Assembly: GCA_900318145.1 (NCBI GenBank)
Contig: ONJM01000005.1
Location: 60,237-124,236 of the forward strand
DNA length: 64,000 bases
Direction of reading: 5' to 3'
Source: an uncultured Eubacteriales bacterium
GTDB lineage: Bacteria > Bacillota > Clostridia > Christensenellales > Aristaeellaceae
Shown: positions 8,302-16,386 of the stretch, piece by piece
Layout of the letters: the number at the start of each line of letters is the position of its first letter
How positions within the stretch are numbered: the first letter of the stretch is position 1
Notes under the pieces: model-generated
What the model saw: the letters and a program-made list of their open reading frames with translations, nothing else
The model's database searches: none
Told to the model about the DNA's origin: nothing
Made by a program: the position numbers and the translations under genes

Positions 8302-9784
8302 ACTTCAGATCTGTACGAATGATATATACCGTCTCCGCGGACATGCCTTCCGGCCTCAGATCATATCCGATATCCGCCAGATGGTCTTTTGCGGCGTTCC
8401 ACATATTCAGGGCGCCGGCCAGATCCTTTTCCGCAAGCGGAAGAAGTATCTCCGCCGCGCTTTTTTCAGCGGTGAGGATACTGTCTTTCAGGGTTTGTGT
8501 TCCGGTTTCCCGCAGCGTGGCTGCGCCGGTTGACACCAGCATCGCGCCGGCTGAGAGCGTGGCCGCGCCGCCGGAAGCCTGGGCGACACCGTCCGTATAA
8601 TCCTTCAGCCCCGTCACGAAAGCGTTCACCTGTTCCAGCTGCTCTTTCAGGGCTTCCAGCTGTTCCCGGGCGGCTGCCTTCAGCGTATCAGAGCCCAGCT
8701 GCGCAATCACCTCATCCAGGATATCGGCATAATTCTCCGCGGTCAGTACCGGCACCGTGATTCCGGCGTCTGCCAGGCCGGAAGCGGCAATCTGGCTGTT
8801 GGCTGTATTCAGGATCGCGGCAAAAATCTGTTCCGCGCCGCTGTTCAGGGCTTCGTTATTCTTTTTCAGCGCGGCAAGGCCGGTGTTCAGGGAAAGAGCG
8901 CCGTCCGATACCTTCTGCGCGCCTTCCGCCAAAGTGGCCGCGCCGGTATCCAGCGCCTTCAGTCCTTTGTTCAGCTCGTTGATCTTATCAGTGACTGCCT
9001 TCGTTTTTCCTTCCGTTCCGGGCAGATCGGTTCCGTTCTTCAGAGCCGTCAGCACGGCTGTGAGTTCTTTCAGCAGCGCTTCAGGATCCGCGCCGCCGAC
9101 CCGGGCGTCAATCTCCCTGCAAACCGCTTCCAGCGGATCGGAGGAACAGAAGGTCATCATCCAGCCAAGATCCGCGTGATCCGCGCGGAATGTTGCGGAG
9201 AAGGATACCGGCAGGTGCAGGGAAGCGTCCGTATTCGGCACAGCCCAACCCACCAGCACGGAGCGGTCCGCTTCCGTAAGTACAGCCGCGTTTTCCGTTT
9301 TCAGGCCGGAGACACCGTTTTCCGGCAGCGGCAGCGCGGAGAGAACAAGCACGGGCGCCTGCCCTTCCGTCCGGTAGGTAACGGTCAGGACAGCTTCGCC
9401 GGTTTTCTCTTTCAGGCCGTCCGCGGAAATCTCTTCCCCGTCCAGCGTCAGGGTCACGACCGGCAGTACGGCCGGAGACTTATCGGAGGTGCCCTGATAG
9501 ATCACGTTCTTTCCGTCCGCCTTCCAGGTGAGCGTTTCGCCTTCCAGGGTAAAGGCTTCATCTCCGCTGACGTTCTGAATGTCTGTCAGCATGGTGCGGT
9601 CAGCCAGCTCCTCAAGCTCTTCCGCATTCTCCAGGCGGATGCTGTCGGTAATGCTTTTCACAGTGCCGTCAGCGCCGGCGGTCACATAAACCCGTTCATG
9701 CTTCGTGTTCTCGGCCAGGGCGCCGGCGCATCCGAGTACCATGACCAGCGCCGTCAGCATCGCGATAATCTTTTTACTCATCAT
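8300..9784 (-). CDS. Secreted heptad-repeat (X-X-X-Leu-X-X-Gly) protein partnered with MMPL exporter
   Basis: The 494-residue protein has a signal peptide (MLTALVMVLGCAGALAE; a cysteine near residue 19 makes a lipobox possible but not convincing). A beta-rich N-terminal part is followed by long helical stretches with the repeat Leu-x-x-Gly/Ala seen in GAATLAEGAQKVSDGALSL and GGAATLSAGAMLVSTGAATL. Such heptad-repeat proteins occur beside YhgE/MMPL transporters and probably form a periplasm-like or wall-zone coiled stalk. It follows the MMPL gene by 16 bp in one operon. Start may be 9784 or the adjacent ATG at 9781, whose spacing from AAGGAAGG is better. No catalytic motif is visible. Confidence 0.8.
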   Translation of the reverse strand: MMSKKIIAMLTALVMVLGCAGALAENTKHERVYVTAGADGTVKSITDSIRLENAEELEELADRTMLTDIQNVSGDEAFTLEGETLTWKADGKNVIYQGTSDKSPAVLPVVTLTLDGEEISADGLKEKTGEAVLTVTYRTEGQAPVLVLSALPLPENGVSGLKTENAAVLTEADRSVLVGWAVPNTDASLHLPVSFSATFRADHADLGWMMTFCSSDPLEAVCREIDARVGGADPEALLKELTAVLTALKNGTDLPGTEGKTKAVTDKINELNKGLKALDTGAATLAEGAQKVSDGALSLNTGLAALKKNNEALNSGAEQIFAAILNTANSQIAASGLADAGITVPVLTAENYADILDEVIAQLGSDTLKAAAREQLEALKEQLEQVNAFVTGLKDYTDGVAQASGGAATLSAGAMLVSTGAATLRETGTQTLKDSILTAEKSAAEILLPLAEKDLAGALNMWNAAKDHLADIGYDLRPEGMSAETVYIIRTDLK

Positions 9785-9800
9785 AATCCTTCCTTTCCGG

Positions 9801-11870
9801 TCAGCAGGCAGCCTTTTTCATTCCGGCTGTCGTATGCACAATGACTTGATCCATAATCAGCAGCACTGCCGGCAGGAGCAGCAGTACCACCGCCACACTC
9901 AGCAGCGCGCCGCGGGCGATCAGCCTGCACATGGTGGAGATAATGGCCACGTTGGAATACAGGCCTACGCCGTAAGTGGCCGCGAAGAAACCGAGGCCGC
10001 TGACCAGCACGCTCTGCGCGGCGGAGGCGACAGCGTCCTGAACCGCTTCCTTTTTACCCTTGCCGGCAAGCCGGTTCTGCCTGTACCGGGTCGTCATCAG
10101 GATGGCGTAGTCCACCGTGGCACCCAGCTGGATTGTGGAGATCAGGATCGGCCCTACAAAGGGCAGCTCCTGCTTCAGGTAATACGGGATGCACAGGTTG
10201 GCCGCGATCGCGAGCTCGATTACCGCCACCAGCAGCACCGGCAGCGACAGGGACCGCTGCACCAGCAAGATGATCACAAAGATCGCGATGATCGAGATCA
10301 GGCTGACAACCGTAAAATCACGGTCTGTGCAGGCAATCAGGTCCTTCGTGCAGGGTGCTTCGCCGATCAGCATGCCTCCCTTGTCGTATTTTTTCAGGAT
10401 CGCGTTCAGACTGTCGATCTGCGCGTTTACTTCATCCGAGGAGATGACATAGGCACTGTTGACCAGCATCAGCTGATACCGGTCACCTTTCACCAGGGAC
10501 AGCGTGTCCTCCGGCAGAATCGATTCCGGAATCCCGGCGCCAAGCAGGCTGTCGATCCCGAGAACACTTTTCACGCCGTCCACCTGCCGCATTTCCTCCG
10601 CCATATTCCGGACGTCCTTTTGGGGAACGTCCGCGTCGACCAGCAGCAGATGTGCGGTGGACATGTCAAAAGTTTCTTCCAGCTTTTTATTCGCCCGGAC
10701 AGATTCCAGTTCCGGCGGCATGACCTTGCTCATATCGTAGTAGACATTCACATTCCTGTATCCGTAAAATGCCGGAATGACCATGATCAGCAGGACAGCG
10801 GCCAGTACTTTATAGTGATTGGTGACGAACCGGCCGATGCTGCTCACATCCGGCAGCAGCGGCCGGTGGCTCGTTTTTTCGATCGCGCCGTCCAGCGCCC
10901 GGATCACGCAGGGCAGCAGTGTTACCGTGCCCAGAACGCCCAGGACAACCCCCTTGCTCATCACGATTCCCAGATCTTTGCCTAATGTGAAACTCATGAA
11001 GCAGATGCTCACAAAGCCGGCGATCGTGGTCAGGGAGGAACCCAGCACAGAGGTGAAGGTCAGCCGGATGGCGTTCGCCATCGCTTCATCCCTGTCGTCT
11101 GTCAGGGTTTTCTGCTCCTTGTAGCTGTGCCACAGGAAAATGGAGTAATCCAGGGTCACAGCCAGCTGCAGTACGGCGGCTACCGCCTTGGTAATATAGC
11201 TGATTTCGCCCAGGAAATAATTGCTGCCCATGTTCCACAGCACGGAAACGGCGATACAGAGCAGGAAGATCAGCGGCAGCAGGAATGAGTCCATGGTTAG
11301 CGTCAGCACAACAGCGCACAGCGCCACGGCGATGGCGACATAGATCCCTTCCTGGTCCTCCACCAGCTGCCGGGTATCGGTTACGACCGCGGAAAGGCCG
11401 CTTACAAAGGTCTTTTCACCGGCGACCTTCCGCACCCGGCTGATGGCTTCCATGGTTTCCTCGGAGGAGGACCCTTCATCAAAGAAGACGGCGGAGAGCA
11501 TGCAGCCGCCCCGCTGGAACTTTTCCCGAATATCGTCCGGGATCATTTCCACGGGAAGCATTCCCTTTGTGAGGGAAGCGTAGCCGATGACGGAGTCCAC
11601 ATGCGGGATGTCCTTCAGGGCATTTTCCATATCCGCCTGTTCGCCGAGGCTCATGCCCTCCGTGACCAGCAGGGAAAAAGCTCCCTTGCCGAAATCCGTC
11701 AGCAGGATCTCCTGCCCCTGAACCGTTTCCAGATCCTGCGGCAGGTAATATAACAGGTCGTACTTTGTTTTTGTGCGGACCAGCCCCAGCACGGAGGGCA
11801 CCACCAGCGCGGCGCACAGGATGATGACCAGTACCCGATGCTGAACCAGTCCCCTGGTAAATCCTTTCAT
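9801..11870 (-). CDS. MMPL-family RND transporter
   Basis: About 689 residues in two similar halves, each with one leading membrane helix, a large outer domain and five further helices, giving about 12 helices. Motifs typical of MMPL/RND pumps include QLAVTLDYSIFLWHSYKEQK in the first half and LGATVDYAILMTTRYRQNR in the second, with the acidic residue in the middle of helix 4/10 that carries protons. It exports lipids or amphiphilic compounds in known members. Start at 11870 (MKGFTRG) is chosen because AGGAGG ends nine bases upstream; an ATG at 11924 would precede that site. It is divergent from the TetR gene, the likely repressor. Confidence 0.9.
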   Translation of the reverse strand: MKGFTRGLVQHRVLVIILCAALVVPSVLGLVRTKTKYDLLYYLPQDLETVQGQEILLTDFGKGAFSLLVTEGMSLGEQADMENALKDIPHVDSVIGYASLTKGMLPVEMIPDDIREKFQRGGCMLSAVFFDEGSSSEETMEAISRVRKVAGEKTFVSGLSAVVTDTRQLVEDQEGIYVAIAVALCAVVLTLTMDSFLLPLIFLLCIAVSVLWNMGSNYFLGEISYITKAVAAVLQLAVTLDYSIFLWHSYKEQKTLTDDRDEAMANAIRLTFTSVLGSSLTTIAGFVSICFMSFTLGKDLGIVMSKGVVLGVLGTVTLLPCVIRALDGAIEKTSHRPLLPDVSSIGRFVTNHYKVLAAVLLIMVIPAFYGYRNVNVYYDMSKVMPPELESVRANKKLEETFDMSTAHLLLVDADVPQKDVRNMAEEMRQVDGVKSVLGIDSLLGAGIPESILPEDTLSLVKGDRYQLMLVNSAYVISSDEVNAQIDSLNAILKKYDKGGMLIGEAPCTKDLIACTDRDFTVVSLISIIAIFVIILLVQRSLSLPVLLVAVIELAIAANLCIPYYLKQELPFVGPILISTIQLGATVDYAILMTTRYRQNRLAGKGKKEAVQDAVASAAQSVLVSGLGFFAATYGVGLYSNVAIISTMCRLIARGALLSVAVVLLLLPAVLLIMDQVIVHTTAGMKKAAC

Positions 11871-11911
11871 GTTTGTCTTCCTCCTGTTCGGTGCTTGTTT
11901 TGAACACCGTG

Positions 11912-11940
11912 TTGACTTTCTCAACGCTGTGAATTATAAT
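11912..11940 (+). promoter_or_regulatory. Promoter of the TetR gene
   Basis: TTGACT (11912-11917) and TATAAT (11935-11940) with a 17-bp spacer point toward the TetR gene. The TATAAT overlaps the -10 of the opposite promoter on the other strand. Confidence 0.75.
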
Positions 11941-11961
11941 GACCCTCGTGATCGGAATCAA
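11933..11961 (-). promoter_or_regulatory. Promoter of the MMPL operon
   Basis: Read on the - strand, TTGATT (11961-11956) and TATAAT (11938-11933) are 17 bp apart and drive the MMPL and heptad-repeat genes. Its -10 shares four base pairs with the -10 of the divergent TetR promoter. Confidence 0.75.
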
Positions 11962-11969
11962 TAATCAGA

Positions 11970-11995
11970 TTGATTAACGATCGTTTGTTAATCAA
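11970..11995. promoter_or_regulatory. Candidate TetR operator
   Basis: TTGATTAAC (11970-11978) and GTTAATCAA (11987-11995) form a perfect 9-bp inverted repeat with an 8-bp centre. It lies just upstream of the MMPL -35 element and just downstream of the TetR promoter start, where a bound dimer could repress both directions. Confidence 0.7.
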
Positions 11996-12062
11996 CATCG
12001 TTCCGCACTCCATCCGGATATTCAACAGAAAAGCGGAAACTGTTCAGGAAAGAAGGAGTTCC

Positions 12063-12638
12063 ATGGAAGAACAGAAAAAGGAAGACCGCCGCGTAAGGCG
12101 CACAAAAAAGATGCTGACCCAGGCCCTGATGCGGCTCATGCAGGAAAAACAGATCAAGGAGATCACAGTCAAAGAACTGACAGATCTGGCGGATATGAAC
12201 CGGGGCACTTTCTACCTGTATTACAGGGATGTGTACGACATGCTGGAAAAGCTGGAAGACAGCATGTTCGAGGCACTGGACAGCATTGCCGTTCTGCATG
12301 AAACGGACGCGGCCAGGCAGGAAACCAAACCGATCCTGCTGGATGTATTTCACTTTATTGAAGAAAATCAGGAGATTGTCCGGGTATTGATCAGTCCCCA
12401 CGGCGATATGAAATTCCTGCACCGCCTGTATGAAGTCATCCGGGAAAAGTGCCTGAACGGATTCCCGTTCGCCGCCGCGGCGGACAAAAAAAACGAAGCG
12501 GATTTTGATTACCGCTTCAGTTTTGTGATCTACGGCGCTGCCGGACTGATCCGCGCCTGGGTGAACCGGAACTGCGGGGAACCCGCCGTGCAGATGGCTG
12601 AGCTGGCGGATGCCCTGATCCGCCGCGGGAGCCTGTGA
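12063..12638 (+). CDS. TetR/AcrR-family regulator
   Basis: The 191-residue protein has the TetR helix-turn-helix near residues 25-50 (IKEITVKELTDLADMNRGTF followed by YLYYRD) and an all-helical C-terminal ligand domain of the type found with clostridial TetR regulators (FIEENQEIVRVLISPHGD). Start 12063 has AAGGAG four to five bases upstream; the open frame extends to 11970 but that stretch contains the operator. It is divergent from the MMPL exporter and very likely represses it until an exported compound binds. Confidence 0.88.
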   Translation: MEEQKKEDRRVRRTKKMLTQALMRLMQEKQIKEITVKELTDLADMNRGTFYLYYRDVYDMLEKLEDSMFEALDSIAVLHETDAARQETKPILLDVFHFIEENQEIVRVLISPHGDMKFLHRLYEVIREKCLNGFPFAAAADKKNEADFDYRFSFVIYGAAGLIRAWVNRNCGEPAVQMAELADALIRRGSL

Positions 12639-12746
12639 AGAATACTGGGGCAGCGGTATCCGCGGATCGGAGCAATCCGGACGAACAAACAGATGTTCAG
12701 CGGGCAACAGGGGGACGGCCGGGCGGATCCTGTTTATTTGCGGGAA

Positions 12747-14024
12747 TTACGGGCAGCGCTTCTGACAGCACTGCTTGTATTTTTTCCCGCTGCCGCAGGG
12801 GCATGGATCGTTGCGCGAAATGCTTCCGGAAGATTCCCGCTCTTTCTGAACCAGCGCTTCCATGATGTCCTTCCTGTTCATATGGCGGGATGAAAGAAGC
12901 ATGGCGTATTTCAGACGCGGGACGGCATAGGAAAAGAAAGATTTCAGACCTTCGCACAGGTAATACTGTCCGGCTTCACCGTCGGGCGACAGCGCGAAAC
13001 GGTCCTTGGGGCACCCTCCGTTGCAGAGAAACAGCCAGGGACAGGCACGGCAGGCAGCTGTCAGCCCGTCCTTTTTTTCTCTGCCGAAATGAATTTGCCG
13101 GGGGGAGGAAACCAGGGCTTGCAGGTCGTCCGCCAGCATGGAACCGATCCGGTATTCCGGACGCACAAAATGATCGCAGGCATATACGCTGCCGTCCTTT
13201 TCAATGACAGGCACCCGGCCGCAGGTTTCCTGCATCCAGCACAGGTTGGCTTTCTTTCCGCTCAGGACCAGAGCCATTTCACTGAACAGCTGCACTTCCG
13301 CTTTGTCCAGGTCATGGTATATCCACCGGGAAAACACGTCCTTCAGGAACTCGCCGTACTGCGCGGGGGATACGGAATCCTCCGTCACCCGGTTCTGATC
13401 GTCCCGGCGTACGATGGGGATGAACTGCATCCAGCCTGTGCCGAGATCCCGGAGGGTCTGGTAGACGAGGACGCCGTCCCGGGCCGTATCCGGGGTGACC
13501 GTGCAAAGCAGGTCCGGCTGGATGCCGTGGGCCTGCAGCAGGCGGATGCCCCGGACCACACGGTCAAAAGTGCCGCTGCCTGCCGTGTCCTTCCGGTAAC
13601 GGTCATGGATAAACGCCGGGCCGTCAATGCTGACACCGACATCAAAATGGTGTTCCGCCAGGAACCGGCACCAGGCTTCGTCCAGCATCAGGCCGTTGGT
13701 CTGCAGATTGTTCCAGCATTCCATCCCCGGGGGCAGAAGTTCCTGTTCCGCCCGGACGGCATCCCGGTAAAAATCCAGCCCCGCGAGCATCGGCTCACCG
13801 CCGTGCCAGGTGATCGTGACAGCCGGACCCGAAGCCGCTGTGAAATAACGCTCCAGAAGTTTCCGGAGCGCGGCGGGAGACATCCGGCCTGCGGCATTGC
13901 TGCCTGCGGTATGCAGATAATAGCAGTATTCGCAGCGCATATTGCAGGCGGAGCCCGCGGGCTTTACCATCAGGGAAAATGCCCCGCAGGCTCCGGTTTC
14001 TGAATTTTGATTCATAACAGTCAT
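12747..14024 (-). CDS. Anaerobic sulfatase-maturase-like radical SAM/SPASM protein with SEC-C tail
   Basis: The 425-residue protein begins with the radical SAM cluster motif C27-x3-C31-x2-C34 (CNMRCEYC) and has ITWHGGEPML, typical of anaerobic sulfatase-maturating enzymes, which turn a Cys or Ser of sulfatases into formylglycine. Further cysteines near 270-345 (CWMQETCGRVP, YACDHF, CRACPWLFLCNGGCPKDR) form the SPASM auxiliary clusters. The tail NDPCPCGSGKKYKQCC is a SEC-C zinc motif, also seen in some maturases. It overlaps the upstream hydrolase gene by four bases (ATGA). No sulfatase gene is in the window, so the protein modified is unknown. Confidence 0.88.
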   Translation of the reverse strand: MTVMNQNSETGACGAFSLMVKPAGSACNMRCEYCYYLHTAGSNAAGRMSPAALRKLLERYFTAASGPAVTITWHGGEPMLAGLDFYRDAVRAEQELLPPGMECWNNLQTNGLMLDEAWCRFLAEHHFDVGVSIDGPAFIHDRYRKDTAGSGTFDRVVRGIRLLQAHGIQPDLLCTVTPDTARDGVLVYQTLRDLGTGWMQFIPIVRRDDQNRVTEDSVSPAQYGEFLKDVFSRWIYHDLDKAEVQLFSEMALVLSGKKANLCWMQETCGRVPVIEKDGSVYACDHFVRPEYRIGSMLADDLQALVSSPRQIHFGREKKDGLTAACRACPWLFLCNGGCPKDRFALSPDGEAGQYYLCEGLKSFFSYAVPRLKYAMLLSSRHMNRKDIMEALVQKERESSGSISRNDPCPCGSGKKYKQCCQKRCP

Positions 14025-14800
14025 ATGGTTTTCAGGTGCCGTTCAAAGAAATCCAGTGTAACGTTCCAGGATTCCATGGCAGCCTCCTGGCGGTACATGG
14101 GTCTGTCATAATACCAGATGCCGTGGCCCGCGCCTTCATACCGGTGGAATTCGAAATCCTTTCCGCCGGCTTTCAGGTGTTCCTCAAGTACATTGACGTC
14201 CTCTTTCGTCGGACTCCTGTCGTCGTTTCCGAAGATGCCCAGCAGCGGGATCTTCAGCTGGCCGATGAAGTTGATCGGGGCTTTCGGACGGGCAGGGGTG
14301 AGCTGGTCTGCCGGCGCCATAACGCCGCCGCCCCAGCAGTCCACCGCACAGTCAAAGCCGGGGACCGTGCAGGCCGCAAGGAACGCATGCCTGCCGCCGG
14401 AACACATGCCGATCACGCCCACTTTTCCGCTGGACTGCGGCTGGGACCGGAGAAAGTCCAGACATCCCGCGGCATCGCCCATCACGCTGTCGTCATGCAC
14501 AAGGCCCGCGTCGCGCATCCGCGCGGATACTTCCGGCGGCGTACCGGCGCCGAAGTCCTGGTAGATATCCGGGCACAAAACGCTGTAACCGTGATTGGTG
14601 AAACGGTAACAGGTTTCGCGGCACCACTCGTCCCATCCGGGCATATGGGGAATCAGCACAATGCCCGGGTACGGCCCCGCGCCCAGCGGGCGGGACCAGT
14701 AGCCGTTGATTTGTTTGCCGTCGTGCCCCCTGAAGGACACCGTTTCCGCAATCAGCCCGGAATAAGCATCCGTCTGAAAGTCATTCCAGTGATTCTTCAT
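14021..14800 (-). CDS. Dienelactone hydrolase-family protein
   Basis: The 259-residue alpha/beta-hydrolase has the DLH-type cysteine nucleophile in GMCSGG (C133), the acid in GNDDRSP (about 192) and the histidine in GAGHGIWYY (H225). DLH enzymes open lactones or act as small esterases. It has no signal peptide, so it acts in the cytoplasm. It is first in an operon with the radical SAM maturase, with start ATG 14800 preceded by GAGGTGA on the - strand. The true substrate is unknown and the pairing with a sulfatase maturase does not explain it. Confidence 0.87.
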   Translation of the reverse strand: MKNHWNDFQTDAYSGLIAETVSFRGHDGKQINGYWSRPLGAGPYPGIVLIPHMPGWDEWCRETCYRFTNHGYSVLCPDIYQDFGAGTPPEVSARMRDAGLVHDDSVMGDAAGCLDFLRSQPQSSGKVGVIGMCSGGRHAFLAACTVPGFDCAVDCWGGGVMAPADQLTPARPKAPINFIGQLKIPLLGIFGNDDRSPTKEDVNVLEEHLKAGGKDFEFHRYEGAGHGIWYYDRPMYRQEAAMESWNVTLDFFERHLKTI

Positions 14801-14982
14801 ACGGTTTGCTTCACCTCGCTCTCGTTTTTTTCGCTTGTTCGGGATAAGGATAATGTATCATATATCGGCCGGGAAAAAAAGCATCATGATGAACATCCCG
14901 GTGAACTTCCGCGCGGAAACAGGTATGCTTCCCATCTTTCTTCCGCAGGAGGCCGGCACGGTCAAAAAGAAGAAGTGAACCC

Positions 14983-15011
14983 TTGCCGGAATGAACGGTA
15001 TTCTGTACAAT
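14983..15011 (+). promoter_or_regulatory. Promoter of the nucleotidyltransferase gene
   Basis: TTGCCG (14983-14988) and TACAAT (15006-15011) are 17 bp apart, 60 bp before the gene start. Confidence 0.55.
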
Positions 15012-15031
15012 CTGGTCATGACGAAGTATCA

Positions 15032-15050
15032 CTGATCTGCTTCAGATCAG
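15032..15050. repeat. Perfect inverted repeat in the leader of the nucleotidyltransferase gene
   Basis: CTGATCTG and CAGATCAG flank a three-base centre just downstream of the predicted transcription start and before the AAGGAG at about 15056. It may be an operator or an mRNA hairpin that affects translation. Confidence 0.5.
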
Positions 15051-15070
15051 ATCGTAAGGAGTTTATACAG

Positions 15071-16357
15071 ATGAACTCACTGGAAACCAGAAACAGAAAA
15101 ATCATAGACGCGGTGATCCGGAAGGAACAGGCGGTATGTCCGGGGTCAGTGGCGCTGATCGGAATCTACGGATCTTTTCAGACGGGAGATATTCATCCGC
15201 GGTCTGACCTGGACCTGCTGATCCTGATCAACGATGACCGCGGATGGCAGCTGGGCAAGGCTTTTATCCAGGAAGACATGGATGTGGGGCATGATCTTTA
15301 CTGCACGACCTGGGAAAGCCTGCGGCAGGACGCTGAATATGAACATCCCCATATCTCGAAACTGATGGATTCGCGAATCGTGTACTGCGCGGATGAAAAG
15401 TACCGGGAAGAACTGGAATCGCTGCGGGAACAGGTGCGGAAGAAGCTGGCGGAACCGTTCGGGGAAGAAGATTACCGGAAAGCGGAGAAGGAACTGAAAG
15501 AGGCGCGCTGCTGTTACGCGGACGCCATGGCCATGGATGAACTGAACGAGGTCCGCCGGAGTGCCGGCGGCGCGATCTTCTTTGCGGAAAACGCCGTTGC
15601 GCTGCTGAACAAAACCTATTTCCGCAAAGGCGTCAGCCGGCGCTATGAAGAGCTGGACGCTATGGAGAAAAAACCTGACAATCTTTGCGGAATGATTGAA
15701 AACGTGCTGGCGGCAGCAACCGTGAATGGCCTGAAGGAACAGCTGACGCTGCTGATGAAGGGACTGGCGGCCTGTTTTACGCAGGCAAAGCGGCAGCTGC
15801 CGCGGGAGAAAAAGCCGGCCGGCGCGGACACCCTGTCCGGAACCTATGAGGAAATGTTCTCCAACTGGCACGGGAAGATGGCGCTGGCGGCGGAAAGAGG
15901 CGACCGGCATCTGGCCTTCATGAGCCTGGAAAGCCTGAATGAGATGCTGAAGGATATCAGCAGTGAGGTCGGTATCGGAACGTATGATGTCCTTTCTGTA
16001 TATGATCCCGGGGATCTGCGGAAGACTGCGGACGGGTTTGACCGGATCCTGCGGCAGTATCTGCAGGAATATGAAAAGGCAGGGCTGCGACCCGCGCGAT
16101 ACGCGGATGCGGACGAGTTTGCCGCGGCATATCTGAAATCGGACAGCGGGCAGGGCATTTCCGGGCAGGAAATCAGGCCGCCGGAAGCCGCAGGCACGGT
16201 GGACCGTGCCGCAATTACGGATGTGAACACCATTGCTGAACTGGCTTGTGAACTGTGGCCGGATCATACCCTGAAAGAAATGGCGGCGGAGTTTCAGGAC
16301 CTGCTGGCCGGGAAAGAAGAAGCGAACCGGATTGTAGCTTATGTCAGAAAGATCTGA
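15071..16357 (+). CDS. Nucleotidyltransferase with appended AAC(6')-like N-terminal fragment
   Basis: The 428-residue protein starts with a pol-beta-type nucleotidyltransferase domain (GIYGSFQTGDIHPRSDLDLL near 28-48, with the Gly-Ser and Asp-x-Asp active-site residues), followed by helical regions to about 370. The last 45 or so residues (TIAELACELWPDHTLKEMAA onward) look like the first part of an aminoglycoside 6'-N-acetyltransferase and then stop at AYVRKI, before any acetyl-CoA site. The gene may therefore be a truncated bifunctional or fused gene. Start ATG 15071 has AAGGAG at good spacing; the open frame runs upstream to 14036 but there overlaps the hydrolase gene antisense. Antibiotic modification is possible but not shown. 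Confidence 0.75.
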   Translation: MNSLETRNRKIIDAVIRKEQAVCPGSVALIGIYGSFQTGDIHPRSDLDLLILINDDRGWQLGKAFIQEDMDVGHDLYCTTWESLRQDAEYEHPHISKLMDSRIVYCADEKYREELESLREQVRKKLAEPFGEEDYRKAEKELKEARCCYADAMAMDELNEVRRSAGGAIFFAENAVALLNKTYFRKGVSRRYEELDAMEKKPDNLCGMIENVLAAATVNGLKEQLTLLMKGLAACFTQAKRQLPREKKPAGADTLSGTYEEMFSNWHGKMALAAERGDRHLAFMSLESLNEMLKDISSEVGIGTYDVLSVYDPGDLRKTADGFDRILRQYLQEYEKAGLRPARYADADEFAAAYLKSDSGQGISGQEIRPPEAAGTVDRAAITDVNTIAELACELWPDHTLKEMAAEFQDLLAGKEEANRIVAYVRKI

Positions 16358-16386
16358 ATGGACGCGGGGAAGGAAAACGGTTCAGT

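Noticed and set aside
14036-15070. Open frame extending upstream of the nucleotidyltransferase
   Set aside because: It is antisense to the dienelactone hydrolase gene and precedes the real promoter and ribosome-binding site.
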